Origin: Brachionus manjavacas
Taxonomy: Eukaryota > Rotifera > Eurotatoria > Ploima > Brachionidae
Assembly: GCA_019054805.1 (NCBI GenBank)
Contig: JAHQIY010000002.1
Span: forward strand, 9,362,001 to 9,426,000
DNA length: 64,000 bases
Direction: 5' to 3'
Shown here: piece by piece, positions 28,388 through 37,940 of the stretch
Layout: each line of letters opens with the position of its first letter
Numbering within the stretch: the first letter of the stretch is position 1
The notes under the pieces: generated by a model
Database searches by the model: none
Told to the model about the DNA's origin: nothing
What the model saw: only the letters and a program-made list of their open reading frames with translations
Position numbers and translations under genes: made by a program

Positions 28388-31284
28388 TTTTTCATTAAAT
28401 TTAGCTGAACAATTTCTCTTCTCTAATACAAGTTATGAAATTGTTTAACCATATCCTACTCAAAAGCCTGATTTTTTTAAACTCTTAAAGTTATTAAATT
28501 AATCTCAAGATTGAAATTAGACTTTTGAAAAAAATATTGTTAAACAATTTACCTTTTCTCGTACAAGTTATGAAATTATTTAACCATATCCTACTCAAAA
28601 GCCTGATTTTTTTAAACTCTTAAAGTTATTAAATTAATCTCAAGATTGAAATTAGACTTTTGAAAAATATTGTTAAACAATTTACCTTTTCTCGTACAAG
28701 TTATGAAATTGTTTAACCATATCCTACTCAAAAGCCTGATTTTTTTAAACTCTTTTAGTTAATAAATTAATCTCAAGATTGAAATTAGACTTTTGAAAAA
28801 AATATAGTAATTCAATTTCACTTCTCTCATGTATGTAATGAAATTGTTTAACCATATCCTACTCAGAAGCCGTTTTTTTTAAAACACGTAAAGTAAATAA
28901 ATTAAGCTCTATATTAAAATTAGACTTTTTCATTAAATTTAGCTGAACAATTTCTCTTCTCTAATACAAGTTATGAAATTGTTTAACCATATCCTACTCA
29001 AAAGCCTGATTTTTTTAAACTCTTAAAGTTATTAAATTAATCTCAAGATTGAAATTAGAATTTTGAAATAAATATAGTAATTCAATTTCACTTCTCTCAT
29101 GTATGTAATGAAATTGTTTAAACATATCCTTCTCAAAAGCCTGTTTTTTTTAAACTCTTTAAGTTAATAAATTAATCTCAAGATTGAAATTAGACATTTG
29201 AAAAAAATATTGTTAAACAATTAACCTTTTCTCGTACAAGTTATGAAATTGTTTAACCATATCCTACTCAAAAGCCTGATTTTTTTAAACTCTTTAAGTT
29301 AATAAATTAATCTCAAGATTGAAATTAGACTTTTGAAAAAAATATTGTTAAACAATTTACCTTTTCTCGTACAAGTAATGAAATTGTTTTAACATATCCT
29401 CCTCAAAAGCCTGATTTTTTTAAACTCTTAAAGTTATTAAATTAATCTCAAGATTGAAATTAGAATTTTGAAATAAATATAGTAATTCAATTTCACTTCT
29501 CTCATGTATGTAATGAAATTGTTTAAACATATCCTACTCAAAAGCCGTTTTTTTTAAAACTCGTTAAGATAATAAATTAATCTCAAGATTGAAATTAGAC
29601 TTTTGAGAAAAATATTGTTAAACAATTTACCTTTTCTCGTACAAGTAATGAAATTGTTTTACCATATCCTACTCAAAAGCCTGTTTTTTTTAAACTCGTT
29701 TAGTTAATAAATTAATCTCAAGATTGAAATTAGACTTTTGAAAAAAATATAGTAATTCAATTTCACTTCTCTCATGTATGTAATGAAATTGTTTAAACAT
29801 ATCCTTCTCAAAAGCCTGTTTTTTTTAAACTCTTTAAGTTAATAAATTAATCTCAAGATTGAAATTAGACTTTTGAAAAAATATTGTTAAACAATTTACC
29901 TTTTCTCGTACAAGTTATGAAATTGTTTTACCATATCCTACTCAAAAGCCTGATTTTTTTAAACTCTTTAAGTTAATTAATTTATCTCAAGATTGAAATT
30001 AGACTTTTGAAAAAAATATTGTTTAACAATTTACCTTTTCTCGTACAAGTTATGAAATTGTTTAACCATATCCTACTCAAAAGCCTGATTTTTTTAAACT
30101 CTTTAAGTTAATAAATTAATCTTTAGATTGAAATTAGACTTTTGAAAAAAATATAGTAATTCAATTTCACTTCTCTCATGTATGTAATGAAATTGTTTAA
30201 CCATATCCTACTCAGAAGCCGTTTTTTTTAAAACTCGTAAAGATAATAAATTAATCTCAAGATTGAAATTAGACTTTTGAGAAAAATATTGTTAAACAAT
30301 TTACCTTTTCTCGTACAAGTAATGAAATTGTTTTACCATATCCTACTCAAAAGCCTGATTTTTTTAAACTCTTAAAGTTATTAAATTAATCTCAAGATTG
30401 AAATTAGAATTTTGAAATAAATATAGTAATTCAATTTCACTTCTCTCATGTATGTAATGAAATTGTTTAAACATATCCTTCTCAAAAGCCTGTTTTTTTA
30501 AACTCTTTAAGTTAATAAATTAATCTCAAGATTGAAATTAGACTTTTGAAAAAAATATTGTTAAACAATTTACCTTTTCTCGTACAAGTTATGAAATTGT
30601 TTTACCATATCCTACTCAAAAGCCTGATTTTTTTAAACTCTTTAAGTTAATTAATTTATCTCAAGATTGAAATTAGAATTTTGAAAAAAATATAGTAATT
30701 CAATTTCACTTCTCTCGTACAAGTCATGAAAATGTTTAACCATTTCCTACTCAAAAGCCTGATTTTTTTAAACTCTTTAAGTTAATAAATTAATCTCTAT
30801 ATTGAAATTAGAATTTTGAAAAAAATATTGTTAAACAAATTACCTTTTCTCGTACAAGTTATGAAATTGTTTAACCATATCCTACTCAAAAGCCTGATTT
30901 TTTAAACTCTTTAAGTTAATAAATTAATCTCAAGATTGAAATTAGAATTTTGAAAAAAATATAGTAATTCAATTTCACTTCTCTCGTACAAGTCATGAAA
31001 TTGTTTAACCATTTCCTACTCAAAAGCCTAATTTTTTTAAACTCTTTAAGTTAATAAATTAATCTCAAGATTGAAATTAGAATTTTGAAAAAAATATAGT
31101 AATTCAATTTCACTTCTCTCGTACAAGTCATGAAAATGTTTAACCATTTCCTACTCAAAAGCCTAATTTTTTTAAACTCGTTAAGGTAATAAATTAATCT
31201 CAAGATTGAAATTAGACTTTTGAAAAAAATATTGTTAAACAAATTACCTTTTCTCATACAAGTTATGTAATTGTTTAACCATAT

Positions 31285-33757
31285 CCTACTCGAAAGCCTG
31301 ATTTTTAAAACTGCGTTTAGTAACTTTATTGAGCTCAAGATTAAATTTTTTTATAAATGCGTTAAAATACTTAATTGAGCTCAAAATTAAAATTAGGCTA
31401 TAATATAAAATAAAGTCAAACAATTTTACTTCTCTCGTACAAGTTATGTAATTTTTTAACAATATCCTTCTCGAAAGACTGATTTTTATAAATGCGATTA
31501 GTTTCTTTAATGAGCTCAAGATTAAAATTGTTAATAAATGCGTTAAGTAACTTAATTGAGTCAAGATAAAATTTTTTTATAAATGCGTTAAAATACTTAA
31601 TTGAGCTCAATATTAAAATAAGGCTTTTATATAAAATAAAGTCTAACAATTTTACTTCTTTTATACAAGTAATGTAATTTTTTAACAATATCCTTCTCGA
31701 AAGCCTGATTTTTATAAATTCGTTTTTTTACTTTTTTGAGCTCAAAATTAAAATTAGTCTTTTGAATGAAAAAAAAAGTTTAACAATTTCACTTCACTCA
31801 TACAAGTTATGCAATTGTTTAACCATATCCTATTCGAAAGCCTGATTTTTATAACTGCGTTTATTTGCTAAATTGAGCTTAACATTAAAATAAGTCATTT
31901 ATATAAAATAAAGTCTAACAATTTTACTTCTTTTATACAAGTAATGTAATTTTTTAACAATATCCTTCTCGAAAGCCTGATTTTTATAAATGCGATTATT
32001 TACTTTAATGAGCTCAAGATTAAAATTTTTTATGAATACGTTAAAATACTTAATTGAGCTCAAAATTAAAATTTGTCTTTTGAATGAAAAAAAAATAGTT
32101 AAACAATTTCACTTCACTCATACAAGTTATGTAATTGTTTAACCATATCCTACTCGAAAGCCTGATTTTTATTACTGCGTTTAGTTACTTTATTGAGCTC
32201 AAGATTAAATTTTTTATAAATGCGTTAAAATACTTAATTGAGCTCAAGATTAAAATTAGGGTATAATAAAAAATAAAGTCAAACAATTTTACTTCTCTCG
32301 TACAAGTTATGTAATTTTTTAACAAAATCTTTCTCGAAAGCCTGATTTTTATAAATGCGATTAGTTTCTTTAATGAGCTCAAGATTAAAATTGTTAATAA
32401 ATGCGTTAAGTAACTTAATTGAGTCAAGATAAAATTTTTTTATAAATGCGTTAAAATACTTAATTGAGTCAAGATAAAATTTTTTTATAAATGCGTTAAA
32501 ATACTTAATTGAGCTCAATATTAAAATAAGGCTTTTATATGAAATAAAGTCAAACAATTTTACTTCTTTTACACAAGTAATGTAATTTTTAACAATATCC
32601 TTCTCGAAAGCCTGATTTTTATAAATGCGTTTTTTTACTTTTTTGAGCTCAAAATTAAAATTAGTCTTTTGAATGAAAAAAAAAGTTAAACAATTTCACT
32701 TCACTCATACAAGTTATGCAATTGTTTAACCATATCCTACTCGAAAGCCTGATTTTTATAACTGCGTTTATTTGCTTAATTGAGCTTAACATTAAAATAA
32801 GGCTTTTGAATAAAAAATAGTAAAATAATTTTACTTCTCTCGTACAAGTTATGTAATTTTTTAAACCATATCCTACTCGAAAGCCTGATTTTTATAAATG
32901 CGTTAAGATATTTTATTGAGCCCAAAATTAAAATTAGTCTTTTGAATGAAAAAAAAAAGTTAAACAATTTCACTTCACTCATACAATTTATTAAATTGTT
33001 TAACCATATCCTACTGGAACACCTGATTTTTATAACTGCGTTTATATTCTTAATTGAGCTCAACATTAAAATTTGGCTTTTGAATAAAAAATAGTAAAAT
33101 AATTTTACTTCTCTCGTACAAGTTATGTAATTTTTTAAACAATATCCTACTCGAAAGTCTGATTTTTATAATTGCGTTTAGTAACTTTATTGAGCTCAAA
33201 ATTAAAATTAGCTTTTTGAATGAAAAAAAACAGTTTAACAATTTCACTTCACTAATATAAGTTATGTAATTGTTTAACCATATCCTACTCGAAATCCTGA
33301 TTTTTATAACTGCGTTTATATTCTTAATTGAGCACAACATTAAAATTAGGCTTTTGAATAAAAAATAGTAAAAAAATTTTACTTCTCTCGTACATGTTAT
33401 GTAATTTTTTAAACCATATCCTACTCGAAAGTCTGATTTTTATAATTGCGTTTAGTAACTTTATTGAGCTCAAAATTAAAATTAGCTTTTTGAATGAAAA
33501 AAAACAGTTTAACAATTTCACTTCACTAATATAAGTTATGTAATTGTTTAACCATATCCTACTCGAAATCCTGATTTTTATAACTGCGTTCATTTGCTAA
33601 ATTAAGCTCAATATTAAAATTAGGCTTTTGATTAAAAAATAGTAAAATAATTTTACTTCTCTCGTACAGGTTATGTAATTTTTTAAACCATATCCTACTC
33701 GAAAGTCTGATTTTTATAATTGCGTTTAGTAACTTTATTGAGCTCAAAATTAAAATT
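31285..33757. repeat. Right margin of the satellite: diverged monomers with 45-bp expansions
   Basis: Starts of the CGAAAGCCTGA box lie at 31291, 31472, 31698, 31835, 31970, 32155, 32335, 32605, 32742 and 32878, continuing to 33700. Most spacings are 135-138 bp, but four are about 181, 226, 185 and 180 bp and one is 270. The extra length is a block of about 45 bp (TTTTTATAAATGCGTTAAAATAC followed by TTAATTGAGCTCA...), present once, twice or three times. From 32878 to 33700 spacing alternates 136 and 138 bp, so the outermost unit is a dimer of about 274 bp. Similarity to the repeat ends at about 33757. Confidence 0.85.
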
Positions 33758-33759
33758 AG

Positions 33760-34472
33760 TCTTGGGTTAGGGTGCGAAGAATTAAATCAAACTATTCAAA
33801 ATAATTTATTAGATGTTCCTCTAATTGAAGGTAGAAATTAAATTTTTTTAAACAAAATAAGCAAGTTGTAAATTAAAAGCTCCAACCGGAATTAATTTTT
33901 CAGAAGTTTTAAATGAACAACGGACCCAATCAGAAACGTCAATTGATTCAGAAGGATCAAAAACGCCATTTAATTCTGAAGAATAGACTAATCAAGAAAA
34001 ATCAACTGATAATAATGGCAAAAGAAATTCGATTCCTTTGAGAAGAAAGAAAGAGTTGTCAAAAAAAAAAAAATATACACAAAAAAGTTATTTTTCGAAA
34101 TCATGCTCAAAGTTATAAAGATCTTCCTGGTTCTAATATTGAGGATACATCTTTCAAAGTAAATAAGCTAGAACTCAAAATTCAATGGGCTCCAGATAAA
34201 AAGCGTAGGGTCAAATATAAACCGTAAGAAAAATTACAATTTTTATCTTCTTAAAATAAAATTAAAAAATGTTTAGAACATATGAAAGTGCATCATTGTG
34301 TTCCTGTTCAACAGCTGTTAGACAATACAGCAAGAAAGTTTACCAAAAATACCAGAAGATCAAAAAAAGAGCATATTTTGAGAAAAAATTTGATATTTCT
34401 AAAGCTATGAATGAAGCTTTAGAAATTTCTGATATTTTTTTTGATAAACTAGGAAAGAAATCTAAAAAATAA
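33760..34472 (+). pseudogene. Unidentified intron-bearing gene, probably decayed
   Basis: Three coding stretches join at good splice sites. An exon (33760-33830) follows an AATTAG acceptor. A 49-nt intron, GTAGAA...AAAAG (33831-33879), joins it in frame to PTGINFSEVLNEQRTQSETS. A 53-nt intron, GTAAGA...TTTAG (34224-34276), joins VKYKP in frame to TYESASLCSCSTAVRQYSKK, and the protein ends KLGKKSKK at 34472. Two lesions interrupt it: an in-frame TAG at 33984-33986 (the same frame stays open for 24 or more codons beyond), and a frame change in a run of 13 A at 34061-34073. The C-terminal third is rich in Lys, Tyr and Gln. No family is recognised. The first acceptor lies within 2 bp of the satellite end, so the satellite may sit in an intron of this gene. 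The A-run shift could be an assembly error; the TAG is harder to explain that way. Confidence 0.55.
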
Positions 34473-34783
34473 TGATTTTTTTATTTTTGTTTTTATTTTT
34501 TTTTTAACTTATTATTATTAAATAATTTTTGTTTTGTAATAGATTTAAATTGATCATATTTAAAAACTTTAATAAGATTTTATCATATTTTATTAATTTA
34601 TTTATCACTTAAATTTGTTAAAACAAAAAATTACCCTTTATACTGATGAACTTTTTCTTATAAATTAAAAAATATTTTATACTTAAACAAAATAACTGGT
34701 AATTACTGTTTTTTGTTCGGTATCTATTTCAAATTAAAGATAGGGTAATTTGAATTTTCCTTTTTTTAAAACACCTTAATATG
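34473..34783. other. AT-rich stretch with a short match to a downstream repeat
   Basis: I see no gene here. The segment 34536-34580 (TTTAAATTGATCATATTTAA and flanks) closely resembles the spacer in the 1.2-kb repeat block at 48105-48145, so part of it is a dispersed repeat remnant. Confidence 0.5.
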
Positions 34784-34830
34784 GTAAACATGTTGGTATA
34801 TCGAATGGATATGTATTTGCCAAAAAATAG

Positions 34831-34962
34831 CCTAATTTCAAAGCGAACTCTCTCAATAACCTATTTTCGATTAATACGGACATGTGTGACTTGACAAACA
34901 ATTTCGAGGAAGAATTATTCAATGAAAAATTGTATTTTTTACAAAATCTTTTAATAGATTGA
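34831..34962 (+). CDS. Possible terminal exon of an unidentified gene
   Basis: A frame of 43 codons plus TGA begins directly after an AAAAAATAG acceptor and contains PNFKANSLNNLFSINTDM and an acidic FEEELFNEKLYFLQNLL stretch. A possible 47-nt intron (34784-34830, GTAAAC...AATAG) precedes it, within the size range of other introns in the window. The acidic and leucine-containing composition is more protein-like than expected for random AT-rich DNA, but the upstream exon is not clear. It could be chance. Confidence 0.22.
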   Translation, partial: PNFKANSLNNLFSINTDMCDLTNNFEEELFNEKLYFLQNLLID

Positions 34963-35142
34963 TTTATTTTTTTCTATTGACATTTTTTGTACATCCGATC
35001 TTTGATTAAAAAAAAAAGGATTTAATTTTTGATAAAATTCAAGTTTGTAGTTTTTGTTTTGATTTAATTTGTTCTTTAATTAGACTTAAATTAAAATTGA
35101 AAATTAGCTGAATTATTATTAATTCACCTTGATCGCCTAGGG

Positions 35143-35550
35143 ACCAAGTTTCTTCTATCAGAGAGGCCAAAGCCATGCAAATGGATCACTAACTCCACAT
35201 GGCTGAACTTGGTCGAGCGAACAAAATTGTACCATTTCACTGCCATTTTAATGCAAATACCGCGCAATGAAAAGCAATGGAAGCAATGGTTTGACAAGGA
35301 CGCGCCCTAGGAAGAACTGATCCCGGACGGCTACAAATTCACTGTACATATTCCGCAAGTTGCTTTTGAACAGGTCCTGGTGTCCCGATCGAACTCTGCC
35401 TCAGACCAAAAAATAAATTGGCGATTCGATTCGCGAAAAATTTGTCGAAGGCGTTCTCCTTGACTTTAGAACTTGGAGAAAATGTTCGACGAATCGGACC
35501 AACGCACACCTTTGGTTTGCTTTTGTCCATTGGAAAGATACGAAAATATG
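35143..35550 (+). pseudogene. Axonemal dynein heavy chain fragment (C-terminal motor region), pseudogene
   Basis: Dynein heavy chains are the ATP-driven motors of cilia. Reading across three frame changes gives recognisable blocks in the right order. They are [19 protein letters not shown], then [15 protein letters not shown], then a stop (TAG 35308-35310), then EELIPDGY. IFRKLLLNRSWCPDRTLPQ follows a shift, then a TAA (35414-35416), then IGDSIREKFVEGV. After another shift comes LEKMFDESDQRTPLVCF. The pattern KQWFD-x-APEEE-IP-GY...FRKLLL-RSWCPDRT...RTPLVC is that of outer-arm axonemal heavy chains (DNAH5/DNAH8 type), in the region between AAA4/5 and AAA6. No introns are seen, so it could be one exon or a retrocopy piece. 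Its GC content is clearly above the flanks. It covers only about 140 residues of a >4000-residue protein and has two stops and two shifts, so it is dead. Confidence 0.85.
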
Positions 35551-35652
35551 TAGGGAAAGAAAAAAGATTCCGGTAGCAACAAAGAAAACGATAGATCGTC
35601 CGAACACGAACAGACAAAAACCATTTAAACCGTAATTTATTTTTTTTAGTTT

Positions 35653-35803
35653 AAGTGCAGAGTTTGATAAAATCAGAAAAAAATTGTTCGACACTCGACA
35701 AGGAAGAATTAATAACTGGGAATGTATAAAGGAGTCGAAGTTCGAAGTTTTCTTTTAAAGAAGTGTCAATATTTTTTTTCGATTTCATCAAACTCTGCAT
35801 TCT
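35653..35803. repeat. Short foldback (inverted-repeat) element
   Basis: The left arm 35653-35695 (AGTGCAGAGTTTGATAAAATC ...) is matched by the reverse complement of 35760-35803 (ATGCAGAGTTTGATGAAATC ...), with a few mismatches and small gaps and about 65 bp between the arms. The match runs inward to ACACT/AGTGT. Such structure fits a miniature inverted-repeat element or a hairpin-forming remnant. I see no coding capacity. Confidence 0.6.
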
Positions 35804-36303
35804 TTAACATCCATTATAAATTGAATTTTTAATAAAATTTAAAAATAATTTTTTAAAAAAATATAAAATTATAAAAGAATTTAAAAAAATATTTTATTTT
35901 TTATTGTTTTGAAAATTTTCTAGGTTATAGATAAATAAATATCAATTTTTTATTTACAAAACAAAAAATCTTAATTCCTGAAAATCTTATTTAACGACAA
36001 GTCGGTAATCGTTTACCGAAATTAGATACCTTAATTTATTTAATAAGATTAATATTAACGAAATCTAAAAATTAAAGTTTGGGAATTGGATACCATCTTT
36101 AATTCAATTAAGTGAAAGTTAATAAATAATAAATTTTTTAATACATTTAAAATTACCTAGAAAAAAACCTTTTACTAAGACATTTAATATTTCAAAATAA
36201 TTATAAAAGTTTTGCATTGTGACAAGTTATATATCAAATTATTTAAATATATTAAAATAAAAAAAAAAATATTGAAATAATTTTATTTTATTAAAATTAA
36301 ATA
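35804..36303. other. AT-rich intergenic DNA, nothing recognised
   Basis: This is mostly A/T runs with stops in all frames. I see no feature other than it lying downstream of the minus-strand gene that ends at 36304. Confidence 0.5.
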
Positions 36304-36891
36304 TTAATTTAAACAAATACTCAATTTTAAAAAATTTATGTTAGACTTTTCGAAATCTGGTAGATAGTTTTCGACTATATTCTCCACAGAAATGCTTCCG
36401 CAATTATGACAATACACAGAAATATTCGACATAACATCACAAATATCGTTAATATCTTCTTCAATTTTTTTTTTCTTATTTCATCCAATTGTTGATTAGA
36501 ATAAATAAATGTTTGAATTATTAAGTTTCCTTGTTCCGAAAAGATAATTTTCTGAGTGTCAGCTTCATAATGAAAGGCTGCAAATACAAGGCAGTAAATT
36601 TCCTATATCTACTCGCGATGGAAATGCGTCAAAATGAATTTTAATTTCATTTTCGTCAAACTGTCCTTGATAGTTATTTTTCCTAATATTCGACGAAATT
36701 GGATGCGTATGCCATGAAATTAGTTCATCGGATATAGTATATATTGGAATTGATTCCAGGAACATTGTTTCTGGACTTCCGTTTTGAATATTGGTGATAT
36801 TTCCTATTTCTAATTCGAAAAGACCACCCATTTCATAGGATAAATGCATTGTTTGTGGATCATTAATTATATCAGATATATGGATGGACAT
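36304..36891 (-). pseudogene. JAMM/MPN-like (JAB) metallopeptidase, two frameshifts
   Basis: The minus-strand frame starts at 36891 (context AAAATGT) and reads 108 codons before a stop. Visible JAMM-type residues are Glu20 in YEMGGLFELE (the E-x-G-G position), His61 and His63 in SWHTHP, and Ser92 and Asp95 in PSRVDIGNLL. Together these form the zinc-binding E...HxHP...SxxD set of JAB/MPN+ isopeptidases and peptidases. The gap between HTHP and PSxxD (about 27 residues) is longer than in classic MPN+ enzymes. After a frame change near 36585 a protein-like sequence resumes with VFAAFHYEADTQKIIF. A second change lies in a run of 10 T (plus strand, about 36466-36475), after which it continues to ISVYCHNCGSIS (a CxxC pair) and ends near 36304. 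With both shifts the total would be about 195 residues. The protease assignment rests on the motif alone. The source (host gene or captured mobile or viral gene) is unknown. Confidence 0.6.
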
Positions 36892-37583
36892 TTTTGGTTT
36901 AAATTTCTAATTTTTTAAAAAAAAAGTAGAATTATTAATAATTTATATATATATTTCAATAACCACATAATTTATTTATTTATTACTTCATTGCATACTA
37001 AATTGAATCAAAGGGTTTAAAAAAAAGGTCTCTGAAACGACAATTATGAATATGAGCTTGAATTTATTTAAATGTTTGATTAAGTCAAACATAAAGCATT
37101 CTAAAATAAAAATTAAAAAACGTGTACAACCTGGAAAAAATACGAATTTCATAAATTATGATAATTTAATAATTAAAAATGGAAGATTCTAATTGGTTGT
37201 GATTTCAAAAAAGTTGAAAAAAAACTTGCCATGCTAATTAATATGAATTGCTATTTTAACATATTCTCAATTATTATATGTTAATTTAATTATCATATTA
37301 TCAGCATTCTATTTTGACTATTGCTATTCTAATACAGTGCCATTTCATAACATAAAAAGATTTCTAAAAATTATTTTTTCTAAAGGAGCAATTAATATTT
37401 TTAAAAAATTTTAGATATTTTAGATAGTTATTAAGAAAAATTATTATTTAACTAAATAATGAGTCAAAATAGAAAAGGACGATCAAACATTGATTAAAAC
37501 GTAAAAAGATAATTGCACCATTGATGTATTTTTTTTTATTTAAAATAAATAAAGTTCTGGTAATTTAAAAAAATAAATTATAG
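36892..37583. other. AT-rich intergenic DNA upstream of the JAMM-like gene
   Basis: A short TATATATATAT run at about 36943-36953 lies some 55 bp upstream of the JAMM-like start and could be a TATA region for it, but similar runs are common here. I see nothing else. Confidence 0.3.
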
Positions 37584-37940
37584 GCAATGAAAATCTGAAA
37601 ATCAATCCAAAAGTACACCAATTAGCCAAATTTATGAAAGCAACTCATTCAATATGTTCCAAAGTGATTTAGTATTCCAAAAATTGGTCGTTTTTGCGGT
37701 AGATTTTCTGCCTATTTTATTTGAAAAAATATCCGATTATCCAATATCTGAATCAGCAACTTGGACGACGAATTGTCCATTTTTTCGTTTTCAAAATTAG
37801 TTCACTCTTTATCCCTTGGTTTGGTAAGACTTTCTAAAATTTTTTTCCTCTAATTAACTTTATTTTTATTCAAGGTAAATAATCAAAAAGGAAGATTTTC
37901 AGATTTATTCAGAGACAATTTGTTTATTCTAAGACAACAG
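37584..37940 (+). pseudogene. Exon fragments of an unidentified gene
   Basis: Protein-like stretches follow one another in three frames. The first, after an AATTATAG acceptor, contains KINPKVHQLAKFMKATHSIC (stop at 37670). The second contains FQKLVVFAVDFLPILFEKIS (stop at 37798). The third contains LDDELSIFSFSKLVHSLSLG up to 37823. The third joins in frame across a 51-nt intron (37824-37874, GTAAGA...TTCAAG) to VNNQKGRFSDLFRDNLFILR, ending at a CAG/GTATTT donor at 37940. The clean intron suggests a real gene, while the frame changes suggest decay. I do not recognise the family. Confidence 0.4.

Larger units (their letters stand above)
161..33757. repeat. Satellite DNA array, ~135-bp monomer, about 250 copies
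   Basis: The box CCTACTCAAAAGCCTGA (or CCTCCTCAAAAGCCTGA) recurs every 135 bp: its start lies at 281, 416, 551, 686, 821 and 956, and this continues for 33 kb in one orientation. Conserved parts are the AAAAGCCTG box, a TTAATAAATTAATCTCAAGATTGAAATTAG-type block, and two TTGTTTAAC motifs about 40 bp apart, the first of which forms a short inverted repeat (ATTGTT-A-AACAAT). Several monomer classes alternate: 'TTTTTCATTAAATTTAGCTG', 'TATTGTTTAACAATTTACC', and 'TATAGTAATTCAATTTCAC' followed by 'CATGTATGTAATG'. A fourth class has CAGAAGCCG in place of CAAAAGCCTG. Short open frames within the array are by-products of the repeat and are not genes. Whether the array is centromeric, heterochromatic or dispersed cannot be told from the sequence. 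Confidence 0.97.

Noticed and set aside
20398..33747. Open frames of 60-97 codons on either strand inside the satellite, with recurring peptides such as ILSSIKYFNAFIKK
   Set aside because: They repeat with the 135-bp period (a multiple of three), so a frame stays open by periodicity. No start context, splice signal or non-repeat composition supports coding.
161..33757. CRISPR array
   Set aside because: Repeats are head-to-tail with no unique spacers, monomers vary, and the sequence is eukaryotic.
33764..33773. GGGTTAGGGT, which looks like telomere repeat
   Set aside because: A single unit only, inside a coding-like exon that splices in frame; no tandem TTAGGG array.
35339..35694. Minus-strand frames of 92 and 97 codons over the dynein relic
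   Set aside because: The plus strand carries the dynein match; these are antisense by-products.
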